64,000 bases of DNA from Arachis hypogaea (GCF_003086295.3 NC_092040.1:62289559-62353558), one strand, 5' to 3'. Positions 1 to 11,684 are shown, numbered from the stretch's first letter. Numbers and translations are program-made. The notes: generated by a model from the sequence alone, not told the origin.

Positions 1-313
1 AATACTAGAAAACAAAGTGCTTAGGGTCACGGCCAAAACTCATAAAGTAGTTGTGTTCAAGAATCAACGTACTAAACTAGGAGAATCAATAACACTATCC
101 AAAATTCTGAGTTCCTAAATATGCAAATCATTCTAAATTTTAAAGGATAAAGTGAGATGCCAAAACTGTTCAGAAGCAAAAAGCTACTAGCCCCGCTCAT
201 CTAATTGGGACTAAGTTTCAATCATATTGTGAGATTCATTGTATATTCTCTTCTTTTTATCCTATTTTGTTTTCAGTTGCTTGGGGACAAGCAACAATTA
301 AAGTTTAGTGTTG
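1..313 (+). mobile_element. Element A, 3' internal end (partial)
   Basis: This non-coding stretch is homologous, in the opposite orientation, to the 3' untranslated part of element D around 26866-27190. Shared features are the text around the LTR junction and the line about a gcttggggacaag tract. It ends in a purine-rich stretch with an AAGTTTAGTGTTG-like end directly before the LTR, the position of a polypurine tract. The coding part lies outside the window. No open frame in it looks genuine. Confidence 0.7.
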
Positions 314-1945
314 TGATGAGCGGATAATTTATACGCTTTTTGGAATTGTTTTTAGGTAGTTTTTATTATGATTTAGTTAGTTTTTAGTATATTCTTATTA
401 GTTTTTATGAAAAATTCACATTTCTGGACTTTACTATGATTTTGTGTGTTTTTCTGTGATTTCAGGTATTTTCTGGCTAAAATTGAGGGACCTGAGCAAA
501 AATCTGATTCAGAGGCTGAAAAAGGACTGCAGATGCTGTTGGATTCTGACCTCCCTGCGCTCGAAATGGATTTTCTGGAGCTACAGAAGCCCAATTGGCA
601 CGCTCTCAATTGAGTTGGAAAGTAGACATCTTGGGTTTTCCAACAATGTGTAATAGTTCATACTTTGCCCGAGATTTGATGGCCCAAACTGGCGTTCCAA
701 GTCAGCATAAAAATTATGGCGTCAAATGCCCAAACTGGCATAAAAGCTGGAGTTAAATGCCCAAACTGACACCAGAGCTGGCGTTTAACTCCAAGAGAAG
801 CCTATGCACGTGAAAGCCTCAATGCTCAGCCCAAACACACACCAAGTGGGCCCCAGAAGTAGATTTCTACACCATTTACTTATTTCTGTAAACCCTAGGT
901 TACTAGTTCTCTATAAATAGTATCTTCTACTATTGTATTTTCATCTTTGGATCATCTTTTGATCTTTTGATCACTTTTGGGAGGCTCGCCATTCGACCAT
1001 ACCTAGACCTTGTTCTTATGTATTTTCAACGGTGGAGTTTCTACACACCATAGATTATGGTGTGGAGCTCTGCTGTTCCTCATGAATCAATGCAATTACT
1101 ACTGTTTTCTATTCAATTCAAGCTTATTCTTGTTCTAAGATATTCACTCGCACTTCAACCTGGTGGATGTGATGATCCATGACACTCATCATCATCATCC
1201 CTTATCAATGCGTGCCTGACAACCACCTTCGTTCTATCTGCGAGAGCTTGAGTGTGTATCTCTTGTCCTCTTGGTTCATGACGCATGGTTGCCTCTCCTG
1301 ACAACAGAGCTTCCATTCCATGCAATCAGAGTCTTCGTGGTATAAGCTAGAATCACATGGGCAGCATTCTCTAGATCTGGAAAGTCTAAACCTTGTCTGT
1401 GGTATTCCAAGTAGGATCTGGGATGGGATGACTGTTACGAGCTTTAAACGCGTGAGTGTTGGGCACAGTGACAGTGTGCAAAAGGATTAACGTATCCTAT
1501 TCCGACATAATCGTGACACGACAGATGATTAGCCATGCAGGAAATAGTAGAGGACCATTTTCACTGAGAGGATGGATGGTAGCCATTGACAATGGTGATC
1601 CACCTACATACAGCTTGTCATGGAAAGGAGTATGAATAATTGGATGAAGGCAATAGGAAAGCAGAGGCTCAAAGGGAACAAAGCATCTTCATACGCTTAT
1701 CTAAAATTCCCACCAATGAATTGCATAAGTATTTCTATCCTATTTTATGTTTTATTTATCCTTTAGTTATCGAAACCCCATATCCATTTAAATCTTGCTG
1801 ACTGAGATTTACAAGAAGACCATAGCTTGCTTCAAGCCGACAATCTCCGTGGGATCAACCTTTACTCACGTGAGGTATTACTTGGACGACCTAGTGCACT
1901 TGCTGGTCAGCTGCACGAAGTTGTGTATCACGATTTCATGTACCA
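314..1945 (+). repeat. 3' LTR of element A (TGATGAGCGG family)
   Basis: The LTR begins TGATGAGCGG and ends in ...GATTTCATGTACCA, the same termini as the LTRs of D and G in this window. Its length of about 1.63 kb matches D (1597 bp) and G (1696 bp). A TATAAATAG box lies at 912-919, after a typical upstream block. Short open frames inside it are chance. The matching 5' LTR is left of the window, so the target duplication cannot be tested. Confidence 0.8.
912..919 (+). promoter_or_regulatory. TATA box of LTR A
   Basis: TATAAATA lies in the middle of LTR A, at the position expected for the U3/R boundary. The G LTR has a corresponding TATATATA near 45186. Confidence 0.5.
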
Positions 1946-2619
1946 GGGGATTCAACACATTTCAAAAGAGAGCTCACTTTTAATTAGGTAGTAGTAGTAT
2001 ATGAAGCTTCCATAAGAGTAGGAGTAGTGTAGAGTAAATTGCTCTCTTAGGGTTTAATTTTCATCTCTAGTGTAGCATTTTATAGCAAGCTTTTCTTTTG
2101 GATTTTGCTTCTTTAATTGTAAGTACTCTCAATTTTCTCTTTAATTACATTGTCTTTATTTTCATTTTCTCTTGGTTCAAGTGCTTTGTTTATATTTCCA
2201 ATTTTGAGTTCTTGAAGTTTTGATTGATGAATTTACTGTTTCATGCTTCCTCTATGTTTGATTGCTTGTTTATTGTTGATAGTTGGTTATAGCTTTCTAT
2301 TTTACTTTGCAATTTTCCATGTTTTGGTTTTATGTACACAAGGTATTTGTGAAAATGCCAACCTTAGATTTTGAGTAGATTTTCATACCTTGGCTTGTGG
2401 TTTGAGTTTCTATGATACTGGAGTCATAAGGTCTGACATTTAGTGGTAATTCTTGGGTAGTTAGCTGACTCTTGTTTCCATTGACGCTAGCTTTTTATCA
2501 ACTAGTTTGGTAAGTTAGCTAGGACTTATGGGTTAAGGTCAATCATGCTTGCTTGACTTACTCCTCAATGGTTGGGGTTGACTAGGCGAGATTGACTCGT
2601 GATAATTACCATAGTTGTG
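1946..2619. other. Unassigned AT-rich segment between elements A and E
   Basis: No coding frame of note is present. The T-rich low-complexity text, including a ...CTCTTAGGGTTTAATTTTC-type stretch, resembles the 3' part of Athila-type LTRs such as E's LTR. I could not align it to any repeat in the window. It is probably a fragment of a further, older LTR that served as target for E. Confidence 0.3.
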
Positions 2620-2803
2620 TGATAAACCACTATTTTATGGTTTATATTGTGTTTAATTGTGTGGTTTTATCATGATCCTTACCCACTTATTCATTAATTT
2701 AGCATGCATTTATATTTCCTTCCTGAAATTATTACATGATTGAAAACTGCTTCCTAATGACTTTTAATTATGCATTTTAATTCTCCTTTATTCCATTCGA
2801 TGC
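2620..2803 (+). repeat. 5' LTR of element E, left piece
   Basis: It begins TGATAAACCACTATTTTATGG, the same family terminus that closes the minus-strand LTRs of B and F. The text runs up to CATTCGATGC. It resumes after the B array at 33970 with CGTAATCTGTGTGTTAAGTG. The reverse complement of LTR F (around 36780-36870) shows these two blocks adjacent. The two pieces sum to about 1.5 kb, the family LTR length. Confidence 0.85.
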
Positions 2804-4301
2804 TGACGTTAGGATTTTTACCAGTAAAGAATTTCATAAAAACAGTCGCGTTGTAGATATAGTCTCTAAACCGACAGAAATCCCTTCGTACAAACGTTTT
2901 GGTTGTCACAAGTAACAAACCCCTTTTTAAATTGATTACCAAGTATTAAACCTCGGGTCGTCTTCTCAAGGAATTGCAGGGAAGTATGTTCTTATTATTG
3001 GTTATGAGTTTGTAAATTGGGGTTTAGGAAGTAAGGTGGGAATATGTTATATGACAAGTAAAATAAAATAATAATAAAATAAACTCTTGGCAAGGTATTA
3101 TAACTGGAGGTCCTATCCTTATCAATTATGATGAAATTGGGATTTTAATCTCACTTTGTCAACCTCTAATTATGAAGGTAAATCAAGTAGATTTATTAGC
3201 TTAATCCTCAGGTCCTAGTCAATTCCGGTGGAAAGACTAGAGTTATTGAAGCAACTCCCAATTTCAATCACTGCTTTATTGACAGCTTAGCGTTACCAAT
3301 TACTGAACCAAAGCCAAAAGGAAGAAAATATCTAAATTAAAAAGCATCAATATAAATAAAGCAAAGCAAAATTAAATCTGAAAATACCTCGAATAAAATA
3401 CATTCAAAGTAGTAAAATCAATCATGGAAAAGTTCATAAGCTAATTGGACAACATAAATCAAATACAAATAAAAGCATTAGAGTATTTGAAAGTAAAAGA
3501 GAAATAAAAAGTAAAAGGAATATTAAACCTGGATCGAGAGTTACTCCTAAAACTAAGAGAAATCCTAAATCCTAATCCTAAGAGAAAGAGAGGAGAGAAC
3601 CTCTCTCAAAACTAAATCTAAATCATGGAAAAGTAAATTATGAAAAGCCCTCCTATGAATGGATGCATTCGCCCACTTTATAGCCTCTAATCTATGTCCT
3701 CTGGGCAGAAAACTGGGTCAGAAACAGTCCAGAAATCACTTCCAGCACTTTCTGGTCCGTACAGGTCACAGAAAAGTGACGCGGCCGCATGGCTCACGCG
3801 GCCGCGCGGGTTGCTTTCCTGCCAGGTCACGCGTCCGCGTGACTCACGCATTTGCATCGCCTGGCGTCAGGGCAGCTATGGCAAATTATATATCAAATCG
3901 AAGCCCTGGACGTTAGCTTTCCAACGCAACTAGAACCGCGTCGTTTGGACCTCTGTAGCTAAAGTTATAGCCGTTTGAGTGCAAAGAGGTCAGGCTGGAC
4001 AGCTTAGCAATTTCTCCAACTTATTGTATTCCTTCCATTTTTGCATGCTTCCTTTCCATCCTCTGAGCCATTCCTGCCTTATAAATCTCTGAAAACACTT
4101 AACACACATATCAAGGCATCTAATGGTAATAAGAGAGGATTAATAATAAGCAAATATAAGATCAAAGAAGCATGTTTTCAATCAAAGCACATAATTAGGA
4201 AGGCAAATGTAAAACGTGCGAATAGTATGAATAAGTGGGTAAAGAGTTGATAAAATCCACTCAATTGAGCACAAAATAAACCATGAAATAGTGGTTTATC
4301 A
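2804..4301 (-). repeat. B LTR 1 (full length)
   Basis: 1498 bp, starting TGACGTTAGG and ending GTGGTTTATCA on the plus strand. It is therefore TGATAAACC...CCTAACGTCA on its own strand. This is the only B LTR retaining the TGACGTTAGG end. It contains CACGCGGCCGCG-type palindromes near 3780-3840. Confidence 0.85.
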
Positions 4302-4318
4302 ACCTCCCCACACTTAAA
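4302..4318 (-). promoter_or_regulatory. Polypurine tract next to B LTR 1
   Basis: On the element's strand this reads TTTAAGTGTGGGGAGGT, immediately upstream of TGATAAACC. It is purine-rich and in the correct position to prime plus-strand DNA synthesis. The same tract is at 22143 (int 2) and 37042 (F). Confidence 0.65.
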
Positions 4319-5675
4319 CAATAGCATGTCCTCATGCTAAGCTCAAGAGAAACTATAAAGAGATGAAGAGGAATGATAGAATGTATGAAATGCAACCTAT
4401 GAATGCAACTAAATGCAAAATGCTTCTACCTACTTGGTTAAAAGCAAATAAATCCCTAAGAATAAATATGAACTGGATTTCACTAATTCAAATCATAAAA
4501 ATGAAGTACAAATAGACTTGTAGAAGAAAATAGCTCATGAAAGCCGGGAACAAAGAATCGAGCATCGAACCCTCACTTAGTAGTGTATATCACTCTAATC
4601 ACTCAAGTGTTTTAGGTTCGATTCTCTCAATTCTCTACTAACCTTGCTTTCTAAGGCTTGCTCTTCATCTAACAATCAACATAAATTTAATGCATAAATA
4701 CACATATCAAGAGGTCTTTTAAGGGTTGTAATGGGGTTAGGGTCAAGGTAGGATTGTATTTGGCCAAGTGGACTAAAATCTGAATCCTTAATTAACTTAA
4801 ACTTTCCCACCTAACTTAAACAATCCATGTAATCACAATACAACATCTAACCATCCATTAACCATGTTTTCCACATATTCATACATTCTAATTTCAAGTA
4901 CAACTCATATGCATTGCTTTCACCACTTACTTTGGGGCATTTTGTCCCCTTTTATTATTTGCTCTTTTTCTTTTCTTTTTCTCCTTTTTTTTTCAATGCA
5001 TATGTTTAAAGTATTGAATGTATGAACATATTCTCAAGATTCTTTTACATTTTCAGAAATTCTAACATACTCTATTCTCAAACCAATTGTTTCCAAACCC
5101 ACTTTTCCCACACTTAATTTATGAGCACTCTCACTAGTCTAAGCTAACTAAGGATTCAAATTAAGGACATTATTGTTTTCCACTTAGAGTTAATGATGTG
5201 CTAAAGTAAAGAACAAAGGGGTAAAATAGGCTCAAATTGGTTTGCAAAGGATAATGAAAGGTAAGGCCATGTGGGTATGTAAGCTAAGTGGAACAAAGGC
5301 CTCAATCATATAAGTGCATGCATACATCAAATTATGGAAATATAGAATTAAGCAAGACAAAGATCACAATTTTAGAGAGAAAAATACACACTAAAACAAA
5401 ATTTTTGGTTGATAAAATGCAACCAATTCAAATAGGCTAAAAAATCTCACAGGTTTTGTGTGTTCGAGTTCTAAACCATGTTCCAGTATAATATCTCTTC
5501 AAACAAGTGTAACATTAAATTTTATTCAAATTAGTGAAATTTTCTAAAAGGTTTCTTCAAAAAGAAAATATTACTTTAACCAAGTGAAAAAATATGCACA
5601 AAAATCAAACAAACATGCAAATGTAATAATGAACAAACAAATAAAACAAAATATTGGTGTTGAGTCAAGAAGTAA

Positions 5676-5870
5676 CTAACCCATGGAGATCGGTATCGAC
5701 CTCCCCACACTTAAAGATTGCACCGTCCTCAGTACATGCTGAGATGTGCAGGTGGAAGGGTTGCTCCAACTGACGCTTGTAGATTGAGGCGCCTTAGTTG
5801 GAGATCTCTTGGTTCCTTTCCTTGCTGGTGTCTTGTCAGTGGCCTTCTCTTTTCCTTTCTTGGTACCCAT
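5676..5870 (-). CDS. Short basic ORF in B int 1, unknown
   Basis: A 64-residue frame with a lysine-rich start (MGTKKGKEKATDK) followed by Ser/Thr-rich text. It is repeated almost identically in int 2 at 23519-23713. A related but altered region lies in F near 38400-38560. Its C-terminal codons run across an internal copy of the polypurine tract (5699-5715). I do not recognise a domain. It may be the remnant C-terminus of a longer lost ORF, or a chance frame. Confidence 0.25.
   Translation of the reverse strand: MGTKKGKEKATDKTPARKGTKRSPTKAPQSTSVSWSNPSTCTSQHVLRTVQSLSVGRSIPISMG
5699..5715 (-). promoter_or_regulatory. Internal polypurine-tract-like copy (int 1)
   Basis: The 17-nt TTTAAGTGTGGGGAGGT is identical to the LTR-adjacent polypurine tract but lies about 1.4 kb further inside the element. 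It is also present at 23542-23558 and 38432-38448. Confidence 0.5.
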
Positions 5871-6454
5871 GCCTAAGGAAGAAGAAAAAGGAAGAGTGTG
5901 AAATATAGAAAACTAAGACCAGAAGGGAGGAAATTCCAAGTGATAAAGAATGCCAAAGGAAAGATGATAGTCCATCTACATGGTAGCTACAACATGTAAG
6001 GAAGACAACAATAAAGAGAAATTCAAAATAATTAGATGCAAGAGGGTAAAAACATGCAAATAATAGGCATGAGAGGCATAGCTCAAGCATCAAGTAATAA
6101 ATGTGCCAAATTAAAGAGCACGTGTAATGATGACAATTGTGAATGATAATCCCAAATACATTGGGTGTGCAAGTTAAAATAGGGATGAAAATAATGTAAT
6201 CCAAATGTATATGAGAGCCATAAGTAAATGTCAATTGTCAAATCTCTTCTCCGAGTAGCCACGTGCTTAAATAAAATAAGGCACTTATCCAAATAAAACT
6301 CCAACACCAATGAGAATAATGCAATGAATGAAATATGCAAATAAATGAAGTAAAATAAAATGAGAGGGAAAAAGGAGGAGAAGAAAAAAGAAAGTGAGAA
6401 AGGAGAGAGAATGAAGAAATTAGGATTAGAAAAGAGAAATTAGGAGAGAGAAGG

Positions 6455-6686
6455 AAGAATTTCATAAAAACAGTCGCGTTGTAGATATAGTCTCTAAACC
6501 GACAGAAATCCCTTCGTACAAACGTTTTGGTTGTCACAAGTAACAAACCCCTTTTTAAATTGATAACCGAGTATTAAACCTCGGGTCGTCTTCTCAAGGA
6601 ATTGCAAGGAAGTATGTTCTTATTATTGGTTATGAGTTTGTAAATTAGGGTTTAGGAAGTAAGGTGGGAATATGTTATATGACAAG
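6455..6686 (-). repeat. B LTR 2, left piece (end-truncated)
   Basis: It begins AAGAATTTCATAAAAACAG, matching LTR 1 from about 27 bp inside its end. The join to int 1 occurs at a short AAG/AAGAA microhomology. The LTR is interrupted by element C after ATGACAAG and resumes at 20895. Confidence 0.85.
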
Positions 6687-7134
6687 TGTTCATACCCTGA
6701 CCGAGCTCCCCAAACTCGGTAAGATCATAGAAGGTCCGACCTCGTCCCAAGGCCCACGCCTGAGGTCGGACCTCGGACAAATAAGCTAAGAAGGCCCATC
6801 AAAAAGGAACGAAGCCCAAAACCTAAAGGCCGAAAAGGCCTAGGAAAGGCGGTTCCACAAAGATAGGGATAAAACTCCAAAAGATAAGATAAGATAAGAA
6901 TATCTTATCCAGGGAAGATCACGACCAACTACTATAAATACACTGGAGCACCCAGGTATAACTCATACTCTAATTCTACTCAATATCTGCTTGGACCCAT
7001 GCTAACTTAAGCATCGGAGTGTCATTGCAGGTACAACCACCAACCCCTCCACATATCAAGCTCGGGTCCCTGACCCCCACCTCGGGCCTCTCCGAAGACG
7101 ACCGAGCTACACGTTTCAGGTAACCCCCGGAACA
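6687..7134 (+). repeat. 5' LTR of element C
   Basis: 448 bp, TG...CA. It contains a GATAAGATAAGATAAGAATATCTTATC inverted-repeat block near 6882-6910 and a TATAAATA box at 6933-6940. It matches 20446-20894. Confidence 0.9.
6933..6940 (+). promoter_or_regulatory. TATA box of C 5' LTR
   Basis: TATAAATA lies about 20 bp downstream of a GATA-rich inverted repeat. It is the likely core promoter for the genomic transcript. The same box is at 20693-20700 in the 3' LTR. Confidence 0.6.
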
Positions 7135-7135
7135 T

Positions 7136-7153
7136 TGGCGCCGTTGCCGGGGA
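7136..7153 (+). promoter_or_regulatory. Primer-binding site of C (tRNA-Asp)
   Basis: TGGCGCCGTTGCCGGGGA is separated from the LTR end by one base. It is complementary to the 3' end of plant tRNA-Asp (...CCCCGGCAACGGCGCCA). A second copy at 11646-11663 belongs to the duplicated contig end. Confidence 0.85.
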
Positions 7154-7174
7154 CCTGGAAGTCATCCCTCTACC

Positions 7175-8410
7175 ATGGCGGACGACCCCTCCAACAATGA
7201 CCGCACGGCATCAGAACAAGAGGAGGAAGTTGACACCGGAGAACGACCGGACAGCCCTCTATCACCACGCACTCCAGGAGGAAACAAACAGAATCGCCCA
7301 AAGACGTCACTCCCAAACAAAGATCCACGAAATCCCGAAAAAGAAAAGAGCTCGAAAATTCTAGAAGCATTCCGGGCACAACAAAACCGACTAAAACAAC
7401 TCGAAGAGGACATAAAGAAGCAAAAAGAAACTGAACAAGATCTGAGAAGGGAAGCTCGCAAGCGCAGAGAATTAGAAGAAAAACTGCGGAAAATAGAGGC
7501 CAACCTGAAAGATCGGTCAGACCGCGGCCCCACCCCCGAAGGCAACCATGATCCCTTCACGCAAGAGATCATGAAGGAGAAGGTACCGCGAAACTTTAAA
7601 CCACCCGATATGGATCTCTACGACGGCACCACCGACCCAAGTCACCACCTCAGCAACTTCAGAAGCAGAATGTACCTAGTCGACGCCTCCGACGCGATTC
7701 GGTGCAAAGCCTTCCCCACCACTCTCACCAAATCAGCCATGAAGTGGTTCGACAACCTGCCACCTAGATCAATCACCAGCTTCGAAGACCTAACCAAAAA
7801 ATTCCTAACAAGATTCTCCATTCAAAAGGACAAGGCAAAACATGCCCCCAGTCTACTCGGGATCAAACAAGGTAACCAAGAAACTCTCCGAGAGTACATG
7901 GAGCGATTCAACAAAGCCTGCCTGGACATACAACACTTGCCCACTGAAGCAGCCATCATGGGACTAGCAAACGGCCTAAAAGAGGGACCGTTTAGCCAAT
8001 CCCTATCTAAACGATACCCGACCTCCCTATACGAGGTGCAGGAACGGGCAGAAAAATATATCAACATGGAGGAAACCTCCCAGCTAAGAGACTCTTCTAG
8101 GAAGGAATCAACCTACCCGTTCCGAGATCGAGATCGGGAACAGAAGAAGAAAGAAGAATCCAACTCGGACAAGCCACGGAAGTATCATAGCTACACTCCC
8201 CTCCGAGTTTCCCTGGTAGACGTCTACAGAGAAGTATGCCACACCGAAAAAATCCCACCGCCCCGACCTCTAAAACACAAGAGAGCAGGGAGAGATCGGT
8301 CCGAATACTGTGAATACCACAAGCTCTACGGTCATTCTACTAACGACTGCCACGACCTAAAAAATGTTATAGAAAAGCTAGCCAGAGAAGGAAACTCGAC
8401 AGATACATAG
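7175..8410 (+). CDS. gag: C gag (first assembled copy)
   Basis: A 411-residue frame forms the capsid/nucleocapsid part of the polyprotein. The N-terminal ~130 residues are charged and helical. A Retrotrans_gag-type region follows at about residues 140-270, with the motif pattern DLYDGTTDP...W..LP. Near residue 380 lies an unusual zinc knuckle, CEYHKLYGHSTNDC. Its spacing is C-X2-H-X4-H-X4-C, with histidine where CCHC knuckles have the second cysteine. The frame ends early because one A is missing near 8392 relative to the second copy (12898-12901). There the frame runs on into protease. The start is the first ATG after the primer site, 22 bp downstream of it. Confidence 0.85.
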   Translation: MADDPSNNDRTASEQEEEVDTGERPDSPLSPRTPGGNKQNRPKTSLPNKDPRNPEKEKSSKILEAFRAQQNRLKQLEEDIKKQKETEQDLRREARKRRELEEKLRKIEANLKDRSDRGPTPEGNHDPFTQEIMKEKVPRNFKPPDMDLYDGTTDPSHHLSNFRSRMYLVDASDAIRCKAFPTTLTKSAMKWFDNLPPRSITSFEDLTKKFLTRFSIQKDKAKHAPSLLGIKQGNQETLREYMERFNKACLDIQHLPTEAAIMGLANGLKEGPFSQSLSKRYPTSLYEVQERAEKYINMEETSQLRDSSRKESTYPFRDRDREQKKKEESNSDKPRKYHSYTPLRVSLVDVYREVCHTEKIPPPRPLKHKRAGRDRSEYCEYHKLYGHSTNDCHDLKNVIEKLAREGNSTDT

Positions 8411-8502
8411 CAGAGAAGGGAGAAGAGACCAAAAAGAGAAGGAGGGGAAATAACGAAGATCGGGCTGAGCAAACCCCGCGAACCCCTGAAAGGCACGTTC
8501 AC

Positions 8503-10494
8503 ATGATAAATGGAGGTTTTGCAGGCGGAGGAACATCCAGATCCTCGCGAAAAAGACACCTCAAAGACGTCTATCATGTCCGAGAAGACAGCCCCCTGCC
8601 CGAATTACCTACTATCTCGTTTACCCGAGAAGATGCTCAAGGGGTAATACCCGGGCACGACGATCCAATGGTAATCACCATCATCCTAGCAAACGCCAAC
8701 CTACGTCGAACCCTGGTTGACCAGGGAAGCTCAGCAGATATCCTGTTCAAAACAGCCTTCGACAAACTCGGACTTGAAGAAAAAGAGCTAAAGGCCTATC
8801 CCACCGACTTATTTGGACTAGGGGACACCCCGATCCATCCCTTAGGATACATCTCGCTACATACTACCTTTGGAAGAGGCGAACAATCTAGAACATTAAG
8901 CATCGACTACATTATAGTCGACGTCACTTCAGCATACAATGCCCTCATTGGGCGACCAACCCTAAACAGACTAGCAGCTATAGTCTCAACCCCACACCTC
9001 TGTATGAAGTTCCCTACCACAAAGGGAATCGCTACCCTAAAAGGCGACCAAAACCTAGCACGGCGATGCTACAACGAAAGCCTGAGCCTAAAAGGGAAAG
9101 AGGTCAATACAATAGAACTCGGACGAGTTCAAACCCGAGAAGACCTCCGGCCACAACCAGAGGAGAAACCGAAAAAAATCCAAATCGGGAACACACCTGA
9201 AAAAATAACAAACGTAGGAGCGAACCTCGAAGCAGGCCTAAAAGAGGAACTCATAACCCTCTTAAAAGAGAATTCCGACCTCTTCGCCTGGAAAGCCTCC
9301 GACATGCCAGGCATAAGCCCCGACCTGATGTGCCATAAGCTATCAGTATACCCGGGGTCCAGACCTGTCCAACAAAGACGCCGGAAACTCGGGCCTGAGC
9401 GCGTGCAAGCAATAGAAGAACAAGTACAAGCATTGCTAGATGCAGGGTTCATTCGAGAAGTAAAATACCCCCTATGGCTCGCAAACGTGGTCCTGGTAAA
9501 AAAGCCCAACGGAAAATGGAGGATGTGCGTCGATTACACGGATCTCAACAAAGCCTGCCCCAAGGACCCATATCCACTACCAAACATCGACGCCTTAGTA
9601 GACGCAGCCTCAGGCTATAGATATCTCTCCTTCATGGACGCATACTCGGGATACAATCAAATCCCGATGTACGGACCCGACCAAGAAAAGACCTCGTTCA
9701 TAACCCCAAGGGCAAACTACTGCTACGTAGTAATGCCCTTCGGGCTGAAGAACGCAGGGGCAACCTACCAGAGGCTAATGAACAAAGTGTTCTCAGAGCA
9801 CATCGGACTACAACTAGAGGTGTACGTCGACGACATGCTGGTAAAGACACAAGAAGACGGAAACTTGCTGACCGACCTCACCAGTGTCTTCGGCACCCTC
9901 AGAAAACACAACATGAGACTCAACCCGACAAAGTGCACCTTCGCCGCAGAAGCCGGAAAATTCTTAGGCTTCATGTTGACTCAAAGGGGCATCGAAGCAA
10001 ACCCGGACAAATGCCAAGCGATACTCAATATGAAAAGCCCGACCTGTGTCAAAGAAGTACAACAGCTGAATGGAAGGCTGGCCGCCCTATCAAGATTTTT
10101 GGCAGGATCAGCGATAAAATCACTACCTCTATACTCACTCCTAAAGAAAGGGAAACCCTTCTCATGGACCCCGGAGTGCGAAAAAGCCTTTCAAGAATTC
10201 AAGGAATTCCTCGGGCAGCCACCAATCCTAACCCGACCTTTAAAAGGGGAAGAGCTCGTATTATACCTCTCGGTCGAACATCGGGCAGTCGCTTCAGCAT
10301 TAATACGGGAAAATGACCAAGGACAACACCCCGTATACTTTGTGAGCAAGGCACTGCAAGGGGCCGAATTAAACTATCAGAAAATAGAAAAATTCGCCTA
10401 CGCCCTAATATTCACAGCTCGGAGGCTCCGTCCCTACTTTCAATCCCACACCATCAAAGTCCGGACAAACCAACCCATGAGACACATCCTGCAA
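8503..10494 (+). CDS. pol: C protease-RT-RNase H (first copy, cut by gap)
   Basis: This continues gag after the one-base break. The aspartic protease shows VDQGSSADILF and later ALIGRPTLN. RT follows with LPNIDALVDAASGYRYLS, VMPFGLKNA and the catalytic YVDDMLVKT. The retroviral-type RNase H region (ALIRENDQGQHPVYFVSKAL) runs to the sequence gap. The ATG at 8503 is an internal methionine, not a start. Compared with the copy at 13009-15001, the reading differs at a GEKPKKI/GETEKI stretch around 9160-9180, caused by compensating one-base indels. Confidence 0.85.
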
Positions 10495-11494
10495 NNNNNN
10501 NNNNNNNNNNNNNNNNNNNNNNNNNNNNNNNNNNNNNNNNNNNNNNNNNNNNNNNNNNNNNNNNNNNNNNNNNNNNNNNNNNNNNNNNNNNNNNNNNNNN
10601 NNNNNNNNNNNNNNNNNNNNNNNNNNNNNNNNNNNNNNNNNNNNNNNNNNNNNNNNNNNNNNNNNNNNNNNNNNNNNNNNNNNNNNNNNNNNNNNNNNNN
10701 NNNNNNNNNNNNNNNNNNNNNNNNNNNNNNNNNNNNNNNNNNNNNNNNNNNNNNNNNNNNNNNNNNNNNNNNNNNNNNNNNNNNNNNNNNNNNNNNNNNN
10801 NNNNNNNNNNNNNNNNNNNNNNNNNNNNNNNNNNNNNNNNNNNNNNNNNNNNNNNNNNNNNNNNNNNNNNNNNNNNNNNNNNNNNNNNNNNNNNNNNNNN
10901 NNNNNNNNNNNNNNNNNNNNNNNNNNNNNNNNNNNNNNNNNNNNNNNNNNNNNNNNNNNNNNNNNNNNNNNNNNNNNNNNNNNNNNNNNNNNNNNNNNNN
11001 NNNNNNNNNNNNNNNNNNNNNNNNNNNNNNNNNNNNNNNNNNNNNNNNNNNNNNNNNNNNNNNNNNNNNNNNNNNNNNNNNNNNNNNNNNNNNNNNNNNN
11101 NNNNNNNNNNNNNNNNNNNNNNNNNNNNNNNNNNNNNNNNNNNNNNNNNNNNNNNNNNNNNNNNNNNNNNNNNNNNNNNNNNNNNNNNNNNNNNNNNNNN
11201 NNNNNNNNNNNNNNNNNNNNNNNNNNNNNNNNNNNNNNNNNNNNNNNNNNNNNNNNNNNNNNNNNNNNNNNNNNNNNNNNNNNNNNNNNNNNNNNNNNNN
11301 NNNNNNNNNNNNNNNNNNNNNNNNNNNNNNNNNNNNNNNNNNNNNNNNNNNNNNNNNNNNNNNNNNNNNNNNNNNNNNNNNNNNNNNNNNNNNNNNNNNN
11401 NNNNNNNNNNNNNNNNNNNNNNNNNNNNNNNNNNNNNNNNNNNNNNNNNNNNNNNNNNNNNNNNNNNNNNNNNNNNNNNNNNNNNNNNNNNNNN
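10495..11494. other. Assembly gap, exactly 1000 N
   Basis: The round length marks a scaffold gap of unknown size. The sequence on the left ends at ...CATCCTGCAA. The same point recurs at 15001, and the sequence on the right begins inside the LTR (equivalent to 6984). Both flanks therefore cover the same 3.5 kb. Confidence 0.98.
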
Positions 11495-11644
11495 TATCTG
11501 CTTGGGACCCATGCTAACTTAAGCATCGGAGTGTCATTGCAGGTACAACCACCACCCCTCCACATATCAAGCTCGGGTCCCTGACCCCCACCTCGGGCCC
11601 TCCGAAGACGACCGAGCTACACGTTTCAGGTAACCCCCGGAACA
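11495..11644 (+). repeat. C LTR 3' end, duplicated contig start
   Basis: It matches 6984-7134, with one-base indels (for example GCTTGGGACCC against GCTTGGACCC). It starts abruptly at the gap and is followed by the same primer site and gag start. It is best read as the raw end of a contig overlapping the left contig. Confidence 0.8.
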
Positions 11645-11684
11645 TTGGCGCCGTTGCCGGGGACCTGGAAGTCATCCCTCTACC

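Larger units (their letters stand above)
4302..6454 (-). mobile_element. B internal segment 1 (deleted, non-coding)
   Basis: This 2.15-kb segment matches the 3' internal region of element F (37042 to about 39240). It starts at the polypurine tract and ends at the deletion junction with LTR 2. No gag or pol is present. The single basic short ORF at 5676-5870 is listed separately. The rest is AT-rich 3' untranslated-like sequence. Confidence 0.8.

Noticed and set aside
6083..6546. Minus-strand hydrophobic frames, repeated near 23926-24389
   Set aside because: Hydrophobic composition comes from AT-rich non-coding DNA. The duplicates belong to the recent B tandem copy, and one frame runs across the int-LTR deletion junction.
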